Source: an uncultured bacterium | GTDB taxonomy: Bacteria > Actinomycetota > Coriobacteriia > Coriobacteriales > Coriobacteriaceae | Reading direction: 5' to 3' | DNA: 30,932 nucleotides | NCBI GenBank assembly: GCA_905215725.1 | Contig: CAJMRD010000011.1 | Coordinates: forward strand, 1-30,932 | In this document: positions 13,671-23,308 of the stretch, in pieces | Layout of the letters: each line of letters begins with the position of its first letter | Numbering within the stretch: the first letter of the stretch is position 1 | Program-made: the position numbers and the translations under genes | The notes under the pieces: generated by a model | Told to the model about the DNA's origin: nothing | Database searches by the model: none | Seen by the model: only the letters and a program-made list of their open reading frames with translations

Positions 13671-15617
13671 TTAGCTATCGGAATGGCCAGCCGCCGCCTC
13701 GGCGCGCTCGGCATTCCATGCAACGAGCGCCTCGTGGACCGCCTTGGCAACATCGGCAGGTATGCCGCGAACTTCCGCGATCTCTTGCTCGCTCGCCGCG
13801 CGCAAACGCTTCATCGAGCCAAAATGGCGCATAAGGGCACGTTTTCTGGTGGGTCCCACGCCCGGAACGTCATCGAGTACCGAAACCGTCATGGCCTTGT
13901 CGCGCAACTCGCGGTGGAACGTGATGGCAAATCGGTGGGACTCATCGCGTACCTGTTTAATTAGATAGAGCGACGCGGACCCGGTCGGCAGCACGACGGG
14001 AGTCTCGTCCCAAGGCACAAAAACTTCCTCATCGGCCTTTGCCAAGCCACAAACTGGTATATCGAGCCCAAGAGCCTCAAGTTGCTTGATCGCAGCGGTC
14101 AATTGCGGCTTACCGCCATCGACAACGAGCAAATCGGGGCGCGATCCAAAGCGCTCGTCGGCCATGCGCTCGGGAGCGTAGCGTCGTCCCAAAACCTCGG
14201 ACATCGACACGAAGTCGTTTGCCTCGTCCAATTCGGCCTGAATTTTAAAACGACGGTACTGGCTCTTGTCGGCGCGCCCGTTGGTAAACACCACCATCGA
14301 GGCGACGGTAAAGGTTCCGTGCAGCGTCGAAATATCGAAGCACTCGATACGCATCGGCGGCGCCGGCAGCGCCAGCGCGCTTTCGAGCTCCAGGAGCGCT
14401 TGATTGGTGCGGTCGTCAGCGTACCCCGTTCGCATCATGTAGCGCATGAGGGCATGGCGCGCATTTTTGGATGCCATATCGAGCAAACGGTGCTTTTCGC
14501 CACGCTGCGGCCTATGGAGATGGCAGGAACGCTCGCGCTTGCCTGCAAGCCACTCCCCCAGCGCCTCCGCATCCTCAAGCTCGACAGAGAGGTTTATCTC
14601 AGCTGGAATATCAGCCGTCTCGTCGTAATAGCGCTTAAGAAAGCCCGACTGGAGCTCTTCCTCGTCAACATCAAGACCCTTGTCGAGAATGAGCTCGCAG
14701 GTGCGAACTGTTCGGCCCTCACGCACGACAAAGACGCAAGCGGCAGAGATGGTCTCCTCGCGATAGAAACCGATGACATCGATATCGACACTGGAGGGAA
14801 AAACGACTTGCTGACGGTCGTCCAGACCCCTGATGACCTCCAAACGACGCTTGACGCGTGCCGCGCGCTCAAAATCGAGTGCCTCGGCGGCATCCGCCAT
14901 CTCGGAAGTCAGCTCGTCGACGACATCCTTGCGATGGCCCGACAAAAAGCGCTCGACACGCTTGACGTTCTTGGCATAGTCTGCCGGGGAAATCGCGCCG
15001 ACACACGCACCCGGCCCGCGCCCGACATGGTAGTCAAAGCAGGGGCGCCCGTTTTGTGCGCAAATCATATTGACGATGTCTTCCTCGCCCTTGTGGGACT
15101 CGATGATACGGCGACAACGACGCCACTCCGCACAGGATGCAGAGCAGATGGGGATAACCTTGCGCAGCGTATCTATCGTCTCACGTGCCGCACGGCTATC
15201 GGTATAGGGTCCAAAATAGCGCGTTCCCGGCTTATGACGCTCACGCGTGTATTTGATAGCGGGATACAAGTCGCCCTTTGTAATGGCGATAAAGGGGTAG
15301 CTCTTGTCATCCTTGAGGTCGACGTTAAAGTACGGATGGTACTGGCCGATCAGGTTGCGCTCGAGTACAAGCGCCTCATGCTCGGTTTCGACAACGATGT
15401 AGTCAAAGCTCGCAACCAATTGCATCATGAGCGGTATTTTTTGGCGCTCATCCTGCAGCGTCACGTACTGGCGCATACGGGAACGCAGGTTTTTCGCCTT
15501 GCCAACGTAGATGACATCGCCCTTGGCATCCTTCCAAAGGTAGCATCCGGGCTGCGTGGGAACGCGCGAAACCTGCTCGGCGAGTGTTGGAATGTTGTCG
15601 TGACCGGCCACACGCAC
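13671..15617 (-). CDS. uvrC: UvrABC excinuclease subunit C
   Basis: Nucleotide excision repair nuclease that cuts on both sides of a lesion after UvrB is loaded. The 648-residue length is normal. In order: N-terminal GIY-YIG domain (QPGCYLWKDAKGDVIYVGKA at 22-41) for the 3' cut, a UVR motif in the middle (DAAEALDFERAARVKRRL), the RNase H-like endonuclease domain (IECFDISTLHG, LLVVDGGKPQL) for the 5' cut, and C-terminal helix-hairpin-helix motifs (VPGVGPTRKRALMRHFGS, IAEVRGIPADVA). Its GTG follows the murJ stop with no gap; a second GTG two codons later is equally possible. In typical actinobacteria rapZ follows uvrC; here the nan operon lies between. Confidence 0.97.
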   Translation of the reverse strand: MRVAGHDNIPTLAEQVSRVPTQPGCYLWKDAKGDVIYVGKAKNLRSRMRQYVTLQDERQKIPLMMQLVASFDYIVVETEHEALVLERNLIGQYHPYFNVDLKDDKSYPFIAITKGDLYPAIKYTRERHKPGTRYFGPYTDSRAARETIDTLRKVIPICSASCAEWRRCRRIIESHKGEEDIVNMICAQNGRPCFDYHVGRGPGACVGAISPADYAKNVKRVERFLSGHRKDVVDELTSEMADAAEALDFERAARVKRRLEVIRGLDDRQQVVFPSSVDIDVIGFYREETISAACVFVVREGRTVRTCELILDKGLDVDEEELQSGFLKRYYDETADIPAEINLSVELEDAEALGEWLAGKRERSCHLHRPQRGEKHRLLDMASKNARHALMRYMMRTGYADDRTNQALLELESALALPAPPMRIECFDISTLHGTFTVASMVVFTNGRADKSQYRRFKIQAELDEANDFVSMSEVLGRRYAPERMADERFGSRPDLLVVDGGKPQLTAAIKQLEALGLDIPVCGLAKADEEVFVPWDETPVVLPTGSASLYLIKQVRDESHRFAITFHRELRDKAMTVSVLDDVPGVGPTRKRALMRHFGSMKRLRAASEQEIAEVRGIPADVAKAVHEALVAWNAERAEAAAGHSDS

Positions 15618-17300
15618 CTACTTGCGGCGAAGCAGCGCCGAGACCTCGGGCATCTTAAGGACGACGGCAAGGCCAAAGGTAACAGCAAGCGAGACGGCAC
15701 CGGCAACGCAAACGTAGCCAAGAGTAATCAGAATCGAGCCGCCAAGTGCCCCGACAAAGTGCTCAAGCGCCCACATGACGCCGGCGCCTGCGGCAGCACC
15801 CAGGCCACCGAGCAAAAGGCCAAAGAAACCGCCATGCAGGATAGATTTGACCTGAAGACCACGCAGACGACGACGCAGCCACCAGAGCGAACAACCGACC
15901 AAGATCACGTAGTCGACGACATACGAAAGCGCGATTGCCGGCATACCGAAGCCCAGCACAACGCCAAACAGCAGAACCGAGCCGGCCTGGCCGATGGCGG
16001 AATACAGGCAATAGCGGCTATAGGGCTTCATGTCGAGCAAGGCAGAGAAGCTCTTCTGCATCAACACGACCACGCCGTAGAGCGGCAGCGAGAACGCCAG
16101 GTAGACAAGGAACTCGGATACCAGCGCCACGCCGGACTCATCAAACTTGCCGGCACAGTAAATCATGTTGAGCGGACGCGCGAAGACAATCAGGTACAGC
16201 GCGAACGGAATCAGGAAGAACAGCATCTGGGCGACGCCACGCGAAATGCCCGTGCGAACGCTGTCGTAATCCTTCTCCTGCGCGTCGTGAGAGAGCTCGG
16301 TATAGAGCGCCGTCGAAAGCGAGGCGGCAATCAGCGCGTAGGGCAGCGTGTACCACAGGCGCGCATAGGCGATAACGGAAGGACCAGTCTCGGGCTGGAC
16401 CACCAGCGCGGCAGCGTTGGTGATAGAAGTCGAGACAAACATGCACACCGTGGCGAGCAGCGTCGGGATACCAAGCGCAATCGTCTGGCGCAGTGCGGGG
16501 TCCTTAAAGTCGATATGGATATGGGGATGCACGCCGTGCTTGCCAAGCGCGGGAATCTGACATGCCATCTGAACAAAGACACCGAGGGTCGTACCGGCCG
16601 CAATCAAGATGATGCCGGCACGTTCGCCAAACTGTGCGGACACGGGCGCAAAACCCATAAAGCTCGCAATGACGATCACATTGTTGAGGACCGGGGCAAA
16701 CGTCGACCAGAAGTAGTCGCGGTGTGCGTTGAGAACGCCCGAGAACACCGAGCCCAAACCATAAAACAGAATCTGGATGGCAAAGAAACGGAACATGAAC
16801 GCAGCGGTATCCATGCTGCCGCCGTCACCCGAAAGGAACGATTGCGTCCAGATAAAGCCCGGGGCGAACACGGTCCCCAGCAACGAAATGCCACCCAGCA
16901 CCAAAAGCAGAATGCCGAGCAGGTTGCCCACGTACTCGTTCGAGGCCTCGCGACCCTGCTCACGCCTCACACCCATGTACACGGGCAAAAACGCCGTCAC
17001 GAGCATGCCACCCATCACGAGTTCGTAGAGCATATTGGGCAGGTTGTTGGCGACCTGATAGGAGGACGAGAGCAGCGACATGCCGATAGCTGCCGCCATT
17101 GCCCACGTGCGGATAAAACCGGTGACGCGAGACACGATAGTCAGGATGGTCATAAGCCCGGCGGAACGACCAACCGTGGAGTAGTCCGACGAGCCCATGT
17201 CGTAAGTGTCATCTCGCGACGAAGAAACTTCGGATGAGGGTGTCTGAGGCGCAGATTCTTTTGCAAAATGAGCTCCGCGCTTCAATTCTTCCTGCGGCAT
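15618..17300 (-). CDS. murJ: Lipid II flippase MurJ
   Basis: Integral membrane protein of the MurJ/MviN family that flips lipid II across the membrane for peptidoglycan synthesis. It has 560 residues with about 14 predicted membrane helices. A soluble, Ser-rich N-terminal stretch of ~45 residues precedes the conserved start GLMTILTIVSRVTGFIRTW. Other family segments: NNLPNMLYELVMGGML, TAFLPVYMG and the PxxG-containing helices through the middle. The last helix is followed by a short basic tail ending in RRK. ATG at 17298-17300, three bases after the ybaK stop, so the genes are co-transcribed. Actinobacterial MurJ is sometimes fused to a pseudokinase domain; that is not the case here. Confidence 0.93.
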   Translation of the reverse strand: MPQEELKRGAHFAKESAPQTPSSEVSSSRDDTYDMGSSDYSTVGRSAGLMTILTIVSRVTGFIRTWAMAAAIGMSLLSSSYQVANNLPNMLYELVMGGMLVTAFLPVYMGVRREQGREASNEYVGNLLGILLLVLGGISLLGTVFAPGFIWTQSFLSGDGGSMDTAAFMFRFFAIQILFYGLGSVFSGVLNAHRDYFWSTFAPVLNNVIVIASFMGFAPVSAQFGERAGIILIAAGTTLGVFVQMACQIPALGKHGVHPHIHIDFKDPALRQTIALGIPTLLATVCMFVSTSITNAAALVVQPETGPSVIAYARLWYTLPYALIAASLSTALYTELSHDAQEKDYDSVRTGISRGVAQMLFFLIPFALYLIVFARPLNMIYCAGKFDESGVALVSEFLVYLAFSLPLYGVVVLMQKSFSALLDMKPYSRYCLYSAIGQAGSVLLFGVVLGFGMPAIALSYVVDYVILVGCSLWWLRRRLRGLQVKSILHGGFFGLLLGGLGAAAGAGVMWALEHFVGALGGSILITLGYVCVAGAVSLAVTFGLAVVLKMPEVSALLRRK

Positions 17301-17303
17301 CGC

Positions 17304-17804
17304 TCAGTCCTCTCTCGTAATCGCGGCAACCGTCGCCCCGCAAAATGCAATTAAATCATCGGGTGCAAGCTCGAGCTGATAACCACGCTTGCCTCCCGAA
17401 ATAAAAATGGTATCCCAAAGGACACACGTCTCATCAATGAGCGTCCGGTAGCGTTTTTTCATACCGACCGGGCTGCAGCCGCCGCGAACGTAGCCAGTCG
17501 CCGCAAGCAAATCCTTCACATGCATCATAACCAAGGACTTCTCCCCCGCGGCACGCGCGGCGGACTTTAGATCGAGCTCGTCGGCAACAGGGATACAGCA
17601 CACGACATAGTCGTTGGACGGTGTCACGCAGACCAAAGTCTTAAATCCTTGACCGGGCTCCTCGCCAAGCTGCTCCGAAATCGCGACCCCCAGGCCCACC
17701 GACTCATCACCATCGTCTTCGTACGTATGTAGAACATAGGAAATGCCGGCACTTTCCAGCTCGCGCATCGCATTGGTTTTTGGCGTCTTTACAGCCTTTG
17801 CCAT
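17304..17804 (-). CDS. ybaK: YbaK/EbsC-type Cys-tRNA deacylase
   Basis: Editing protein that hydrolyses mischarged tRNA, in this subfamily Cys-tRNA(Pro) (and others). The 166-residue single domain shows the conserved lysine in GQGFKTLVCV (Lys55), the VADELDLKSAARAAGEK segment and the diagnostic GYVRGGCSPVGMKKRY. The ATG at 17802-17804 is chosen because GGGAAAGGA precedes it; the upstream extension of the frame has no site and looks non-coding. It heads a tight ybaK-murJ-uvrC operon. A TATACT hexamer (complement of 17842-17847) could be its -10, though I see no convincing -35. Confidence 0.92.
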   Translation of the reverse strand: MAKAVKTPKTNAMRELESAGISYVLHTYEDDGDESVGLGVAISEQLGEEPGQGFKTLVCVTPSNDYVVCCIPVADELDLKSAARAAGEKSLVMMHVKDLLAATGYVRGGCSPVGMKKRYRTLIDETCVLWDTIFISGGKRGYQLELAPDDLIAFCGATVAAITRED

Positions 17805-17885
17805 GACATATCCTTTCCCTCGCATTCGGACGCAAGGATTAAGTATATGTCCAATTCGGCTGCATACGTCACATCGGCACAGCAA

Positions 17886-17916
17886 GCGCCATCGAATCAC
17901 AAGGAGTCGATGGCGC
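17886..17916 (-). terminator. Hairpin downstream of uvrA
   Basis: Perfect 10-bp stem, GCGCCATCGA (17886-17895) with TCGATGGCGC (17907-17916), 11-nt loop, 23 nt after the uvrA stop on the minus strand. The following TTGCTGTG is a poor U-tract, so it is at best a weak intrinsic terminator or an mRNA-end stabiliser. Confidence 0.5.
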
Positions 17917-17939
17917 CCATAAACTGAATCGCCTATTTA

Positions 17940-20816
17940 TTAAGCATCAAGTTGAGCCTGACGCTCCCGGTCACGCCTGAGCAACGGCGCCAAAAACTTG
18001 CCCGTATAACTCTGCGGACAGTCCGCAACCTGCTCCGGTGTGCCCGAAACCACGACGGTTCCGCCGCCGTTACCGCCCTCGGGACCCATATCGATCAGGC
18101 GGTCGGCAACCTTGATGACATCAAGGTTGTGCTCAATCACCAGCACCGTGTTGCCCACATCGACCAAGCGCTGCAGCACATCGAGCAGCTGGCGGACGTC
18201 CTCAAAATGAAGACCGGTCGTCGGCTCGTCCAAAATATAGAACGTCTTGCCCGTCTGGCGTCGATGAAGCTCCTTGGCGAGTTTCACACGCTGCGCCTCG
18301 CCGCCCGAGAGCGTCGTGGCGGGCTGGCCCAGGCTCACGTAGCCTAAGCCTACATCGTACAGCGTCTGGAGCTTGCGCTTAATCTGCGGGATATTCCCAA
18401 AGAAGGCCAGCGCCTCGGTGACGCTCATGTCGAGCACGTCCGAGATGGTCTTGCCACGGTAGGTGACCTCGAGTGTCTCGCGGTTGTAGCGTTTACCGCC
18501 GCAAACTTCGCAGGGAACGTAGATATCGGGAAGGAAGTGCATCTCGATCTTGATCTGCCCGTCGCCCTTGCACGCCTCGCAGCGCCCGCCACTCACATTA
18601 AAGGAGAAACGACCCGGCGAGTAGCCGCGCGCCTTCGACTCCGGCGTACTCGCAAACAGCGCGCGAAGATCATCCCACAGGCCGATATAGGTAGCAGGGT
18701 TGGAACGCGGCGTGCGGCCAATCGGCGACTGGTCGATATCGATAACCTTATCGATACACTCGATGCCCTCGATTTTTTTATACGGACCCACAGGGCGCGT
18801 CGAACGGTGAATAGCATTCGTAAGGGCAGGCGCAATGGTGTCGGTAACCAGGGAGCTCTTGCCCGATCCCGACACGCCGGTAACAACCGTAAGCGTACCA
18901 AACTCGATCTTGGCGGTAACGTTTTTGAGGTTGTTGGCTCGAGCGCCCGTAATTTTAAGGCAGCCGCGACCGGGCTTGCGCCGTTCATCAGGCACCCGGA
19001 TCATTCGTTTGCCGGTCAGATAAGCGCCCGTCATCGACTCAGGACACGCCATGATATCAGCAGGCGTTCCCGCCGCGACTACGTGTCCGCCGTTGACGCC
19101 GGCGCCGGGTCCCATGTCGATCACGTAGTCGGCGGCACGGATTGTGTCCTCGTCGTGTTCGACGACGATAACGGTATTGCCGATATCGCGCAGGCGCTCG
19201 AGCGTCCTAATCAGGCGCTCGTTGTCACGCTGATGAAGACCGATTGAAGGCTCGTCCAGAATATAGAGCACGCCCATGAGACCCGCGCCGATCTGCGTTG
19301 CCAGTCGAATACGCTGTGCCTCGCCACCGGAAAGCGTCGCCGAGGCACGGTCGAGGGTCAGATAGTCAAGTCCGACATCGACCAGAAAGCGCAGGCGCTC
19401 CAGGATTTCCTTAACGATGCGCCCGCCGATAAATTGTTGGCGCTCGGTAAGATCCAAACCCTCAAAAAACTCGAGCGACTCGCGGCACGATAGGCAGCAG
19501 ACCTCGTAAATGGACTTACCGCCTACGGTAACGGCGAGCATCTCGGGGCGCAAACGAGCGCCGTGGCAACTCGAACACGGCTCCTCGCGGATGTACTTCT
19601 CCAAGCGCGCCTTGGTGTTCTCATTCGTCGTCTCGGTATAGCGCTCGTACAGGATATTGCGCACGCCCGAGAACTTGGTGTCCCACTGGCTGCGGCGTCC
19701 ATCGAGCTTTTGATAGTCGACCGAAATCTTCTGGTCGCCCATGCCGTCTAAAAACGCGCGACGCACCCGCGGAGGCAGATCCTCCCACGGCGTATCGACG
19801 CTCACCTTGAAGTGTTTACAGACCGCAGCGAAAATCTGCGGATAGTAGTTAGAGTTGCCAAACAGGCTGCCAAAGACCCCGTCGGCGATCGACTTCGAGG
19901 GGTCTTCGATTAGGGCCTCGGCATCGACCGTCTTCTTAAAGCCCAGGCCATCGCACTCGGGGCACGCGCCATAGGGCGCGTTGAACGAGAAATCACGCGG
20001 CTGCAGGTCATCGATGGAGTGTCCATGCTCCGGGCACGCTAACGCCAGCGAATACTCCAGCAACTCGCCTTCGGTCCCCTCGGGAGCGTCGCGGTCGGGC
20101 AGCAAGTATACGTTCACATTGCCGTGCGCCAGCGCAGTCGCCTGTTCAACGGACTCGGCAATACGGCCCAGCGAGTTCTCGCGAATCACGATGCGGTCGA
20201 CCACGACCTCGATATCGTGCTTGAATTTCTTATCCAAATCGATAGGGTCATCAAGCGAGCGAACCTCGCCGTCGACACGCACGCGGCTAAAGCCCTCGGC
20301 GCGAAGGTCCTCAAACAGCTTGGTGTACTCGCCTTTTCGCCCGCGCACCACCGGTGCCAGCACAAACGCGCGGCGGCCCTCCCCCGCCGCCAAGACCTTG
20401 TCGGCAACCTGGTCGGTCGTCTGGCGCTCAATGACGCGGCCGCATTCGGGACAGTGCGGGGTGCCCACACGGGCGAACAGCAGGCGCAGATAGTCATAAA
20501 TCTCGGTTACGGTGCCAACCGTCGAGCGAGGGTTTTTAGACGTCGTCTTTTGGTCGATCGACACCGCCGGCGAAAGGCCGTCGATTGAATCCAAGTCGGG
20601 TTTGTCCATCTGGCCCAAGAACTGGCGCGCATAGCTCGAAAGGCTCTCGACGTATCGACGCTGGCCCTCGGCATAGATAGTGTCAAATGCCAGCGAGCTC
20701 TTGCCCGAGCCAGAAAGACCGGTAATGACCACGAGTTGGTCACGCGGAATGGAAACATCGATATCACGGAGGTTGTGCTCACGAGCGCCGCGAATAACGA
20801 TAGAAGAATCAGACAT
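17940..20816 (-). CDS. uvrA: UvrABC excinuclease subunit A
   Basis: DNA damage sensor of nucleotide excision repair; its dimer loads UvrB. The 958 residues hold two ABC ATPase modules. Seen: first Walker A GLSGSGKS at 33-40 with the UvrA hallmark YAEGQRRYVESLSSYARQF, zinc-binding cysteines (CPECGRVI; GACPECDGLG; CSSCHGARL), signature LSGGEAQRIRLA, second Walker A GVSGSGKSSL, a second zinc module (CEACKGDGQ and PCEVCGGKRY), and the second signature LSGGEAQRVKLA. The ATG at 20814-20816 has AAGGAG five bases upstream; the longer frame upstream lacks a site. A near-perfect SOS box lies about 60 bp upstream. Single gene, transcribed away from the LTA-synthase-like gene. Confidence 0.97.
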   Translation of the reverse strand: MSDSSIVIRGAREHNLRDIDVSIPRDQLVVITGLSGSGKSSLAFDTIYAEGQRRYVESLSSYARQFLGQMDKPDLDSIDGLSPAVSIDQKTTSKNPRSTVGTVTEIYDYLRLLFARVGTPHCPECGRVIERQTTDQVADKVLAAGEGRRAFVLAPVVRGRKGEYTKLFEDLRAEGFSRVRVDGEVRSLDDPIDLDKKFKHDIEVVVDRIVIRENSLGRIAESVEQATALAHGNVNVYLLPDRDAPEGTEGELLEYSLALACPEHGHSIDDLQPRDFSFNAPYGACPECDGLGFKKTVDAEALIEDPSKSIADGVFGSLFGNSNYYPQIFAAVCKHFKVSVDTPWEDLPPRVRRAFLDGMGDQKISVDYQKLDGRRSQWDTKFSGVRNILYERYTETTNENTKARLEKYIREEPCSSCHGARLRPEMLAVTVGGKSIYEVCCLSCRESLEFFEGLDLTERQQFIGGRIVKEILERLRFLVDVGLDYLTLDRASATLSGGEAQRIRLATQIGAGLMGVLYILDEPSIGLHQRDNERLIRTLERLRDIGNTVIVVEHDEDTIRAADYVIDMGPGAGVNGGHVVAAGTPADIMACPESMTGAYLTGKRMIRVPDERRKPGRGCLKITGARANNLKNVTAKIEFGTLTVVTGVSGSGKSSLVTDTIAPALTNAIHRSTRPVGPYKKIEGIECIDKVIDIDQSPIGRTPRSNPATYIGLWDDLRALFASTPESKARGYSPGRFSFNVSGGRCEACKGDGQIKIEMHFLPDIYVPCEVCGGKRYNRETLEVTYRGKTISDVLDMSVTEALAFFGNIPQIKRKLQTLYDVGLGYVSLGQPATTLSGGEAQRVKLAKELHRRQTGKTFYILDEPTTGLHFEDVRQLLDVLQRLVDVGNTVLVIEHNLDVIKVADRLIDMGPEGGNGGGTVVVSGTPEQVADCPQSYTGKFLAPLLRRDRERQAQLDA

Positions 20817-20859
20817 GGAAGCTCCTTGCCTCCTATTGCATCGAATCATACTGCCGATG

Positions 20860-20891
20860 AGTTTAGCGCACTCGACGCGCACAGATGTTCG
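20860..20891 (-). promoter_or_regulatory. Candidate SOS (LexA) box and promoter of uvrA
   Basis: On the minus strand CGAAC-ATCT-GTGCG (complement of 20878-20891) matches the Gram-positive LexA pattern CGAAC-N4-GTTCG except for one base. It lies 62 bp before the uvrA ATG. A -10 candidate TAAACT (complement of 20860-20865) is placed so that the -35 position falls within the box, as expected for LexA repression. uvrA is a classical SOS gene, which supports the call. Confidence 0.5.
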
Positions 20892-21009
20892 TAATACAAG
20901 ATTCGCAGACCTTTAGCTTTGCGTATCGGGTGCTTTGTTTCTCGAAATGCCGTGGAAAGGTTACGGTAATCTAATACTGAACTTAATTTGCTGTAACAGA
21001 GGAACGTCC

Positions 21010-23163
21010 ATGACCGAAGATATCCCCCTTGAAATCACTTCGAGCGACATGGCCAATCTGCCCATATTCATCGCCGTCCTTATCGTGGCCATCGTCGTGG
21101 TGCGCGTATATTTTTCAATCAAACACAATGAAAAGCCGCCCATTGCCCGCGTCTTTTGGTGCGCGACGCTCCTCATCCCGCTCGGCATGGTAGCTGCATG
21201 GATTACGAATCAATTGCTCGTAAATGAGGACAGTTCCCTATGGGTCCTTTCTTATTCGGCGCTCGGTGCTGCCGCCGTCATGCTTCTTGTCGAGCCCTTG
21301 GTTTCGGGACTTATCGACCAAACCGATCTTGCGACGGGAACGGTTGCCTGTATTTGCCGTGACATCCTTGTCATCGCCGCTGTTTCAGCGCTCTCGTTCG
21401 TTTCACTCGAAATTGCCTGTAACGAAACGTTCTATCGCATTCCCGCCAACTCATTCGGGTTTTCCGTCGGGCTGCTCGCGACGGTTCTGCTCTCCCTTTA
21501 TTTGCTGGGACAGCGTCATGGAGGCGTCATGGCCCTCGTGCCCGTCGCCTGTTGCATCCTTGGCATTGCCGAGCACTTCGTCATAACGTTTAAAGGCGAG
21601 GCCATCCTGCCAAGCGATATCTTGGCCCTTGGCACCGCAATGGAAGTGAGCGAGGGATACGAGTTTACCTTTACCGCCGGAATCGTAACCTCTCTAGCCC
21701 TGCTGGAGATTTCCCTGGGGCTTCTTTCGCTTATCCGACCGAGAAAGCTCCGTACGCCCACCCATGTCTTCCCCGCATTCGCCGCTAACCTCTGCGCTTT
21801 TCTGCTAGTGACCGTTGTGGGGCTCTCGGGCTTTTCCAGCATCGACTTGGAGCAGGCGCTGAATTTTGGATTTGACCGTTGGCAGCCCATCACCACGTAT
21901 GCGTCTCAGGGTTTTATCACTTCGTTCACCGAAATGGTCAACGAGTTGCCCATTGAGAAGCCCGAAGACTATACGCCCGATGAGGCGCAGAGCATCGAGC
22001 AGGAGCTCGCCGCCACCTACGACAGCACGTATGGCTCAAGCGAGCAGCGCGCGGCGGCCGTTGCCCAGTTCAATGAAATCAAGCCGACGATTGTTGCCGT
22101 CATGAATGAGAGTTTTAGCGACCTTTCGTGCTTTGAGCAGCTCCAGGCGGCCGGGTACACCGGCCCCGCATTCTACAACTCGCTTCCCGACACACTTGTT
22201 CGCGGCACCATGCTCGCTTCGGTCGCCGGTGGCGGAACGGCGAACTCCGAATTCGAATTTTTGACCGGAGCGACAACGGCCTTTGTCGGATTAGGCAAAA
22301 TCCCCTATCAGCTATATCAGATGAATGGCGTCAACAGCCTGGCAAAGGACCTTAAGGAACTTGGGTATACCGCTACCGCTATGCACCCGCAAAACCCCGT
22401 CAACTACCATCGAGATAAAATCTATCAGCAGCTGGGCTTTGGAGACTTTCTTTCAATCGGCGATTTCGAAGGTGCGCCCTGTTACCATGCCGGCGTATGC
22501 GACTACGCCACCTACGACAAGATACTCGACCTGCTTAGAACCGACGAAGCCCCGCAGTTCATCTTTGACGTCACGATGCAAAATCACGGCGGCTACGACT
22601 ATGGCACCGTTCCCGCCGAGGAGCTGACAAACTATTGGGTCGAGGGAGCCAGCGAGGGTGCCAATAGCGCGCTCAACACCTATCTTACCTGCATCAACGC
22701 ATCCGACCGGGACCTCGAGTACTTTATCAACGAGCTCCGCAATATCGGCAGACCGGTTGTCCTTGTCTTTTTTGGCGACCATCAGCCGAGCGCCGCAACG
22801 ACTCTCAACGACGAGCTGTACCCTCAGGAAGATACGGCAAGCCACGCTTTCCGTATCTATCAGTCGACATATTTTGTCTGGGCTAACTATGAAATCGCCG
22901 GCAATACCGAGCTCAACGTCTACGACACCGTCGGGGCAAACGAGATTGCAGCCATTACCGTTAATAAGATCGGCGCCCCGCTCACCGACTATCAAAAGGC
23001 TCTGCTTGCAACAAGGTCAGATGTGCCCACCATCAATGTCGCCGGCTACCTTGGTGCCGACGGGCTGCGCTACGACTTGGAATCTGAAGACAGCCCATAC
23101 GCCTCGACGATCGACAAGCTGCAGCGCATGCAATACCTCGAGTTCGCCAGCAAAGTTCAGTAA
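21010..23163 (+). CDS. LTA-synthase-like (MdoB/LtaS family) membrane phosphoglycerol transferase
   Basis: Polytopic membrane protein with an extracellular sulfatase-like (alkaline phosphatase superfamily) domain, of the group that polymerises or transfers glycerol phosphate onto lipoteichoic acid or other surface glycans. The 717 residues have about six to seven membrane helices in residues 17-275, then the catalytic domain from ~355. Active-site residues visible: metal-binding Glu367 in VAVMNESFSDL, the likely nucleophile Thr410 in GGGTANSEFEFLTG, His526 in TMQNHGGY, and Asp590-His591 in FFGDHQPS. ATG at 21010 with AGAGG seven bases upstream; a TTG further upstream is rejected. It stands alone, divergent from uvrA, so the acceptor glycan is unknown. 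Whether it makes true LTA cannot be decided from sequence. Confidence 0.87.
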   Translation: MTEDIPLEITSSDMANLPIFIAVLIVAIVVVRVYFSIKHNEKPPIARVFWCATLLIPLGMVAAWITNQLLVNEDSSLWVLSYSALGAAAVMLLVEPLVSGLIDQTDLATGTVACICRDILVIAAVSALSFVSLEIACNETFYRIPANSFGFSVGLLATVLLSLYLLGQRHGGVMALVPVACCILGIAEHFVITFKGEAILPSDILALGTAMEVSEGYEFTFTAGIVTSLALLEISLGLLSLIRPRKLRTPTHVFPAFAANLCAFLLVTVVGLSGFSSIDLEQALNFGFDRWQPITTYASQGFITSFTEMVNELPIEKPEDYTPDEAQSIEQELAATYDSTYGSSEQRAAAVAQFNEIKPTIVAVMNESFSDLSCFEQLQAAGYTGPAFYNSLPDTLVRGTMLASVAGGGTANSEFEFLTGATTAFVGLGKIPYQLYQMNGVNSLAKDLKELGYTATAMHPQNPVNYHRDKIYQQLGFGDFLSIGDFEGAPCYHAGVCDYATYDKILDLLRTDEAPQFIFDVTMQNHGGYDYGTVPAEELTNYWVEGASEGANSALNTYLTCINASDRDLEYFINELRNIGRPVVLVFFGDHQPSAATTLNDELYPQEDTASHAFRIYQSTYFVWANYEIAGNTELNVYDTVGANEIAAITVNKIGAPLTDYQKALLATRSDVPTINVAGYLGADGLRYDLESEDSPYASTIDKLQRMQYLEFASKVQ

Positions 23164-23223
23164 GCCCGCCCATTCGCTTGGACCCATCGTATTGCAAGCA
23201 CGCTCGGCCCAAATGCATCGTAA

Positions 23224-23253
23224 ATGACTCCCGCTCGCAAACGAGGGTACAAT
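23224..23253 (+). promoter_or_regulatory. Candidate promoter of mrp
   Basis: -10 TACAAT at 23248-23253 and -35-like ATGACT at 23224-23229 with an 18-nt spacer, 56 bp before the mrp start. No terminator is visible after the LTA-synthase-like gene, so read-through is also possible. A short GC-rich palindrome at 23273-23286 lies between promoter and gene. Confidence 0.4.
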
Positions 23254-23308
23254 GACGCTCGTGTCACATCACGGGGCCCCGGCCCCAACATATACAAAGG
23301 AGTCATAC

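Noticed and set aside
13623..13964. Small plus-strand ORF starting in the uvrC-nan gap
   Set aside because: Mostly antisense to the uvrC 3' end; no ribosome binding site; peptide not recognisable.
14082..17237. Long plus-strand open frame (over 1,000 codons) opposite uvrC and murJ
   Set aside because: Antisense shadow of two clear genes; Arg/His/Gln-rich composition without recognisable domains.
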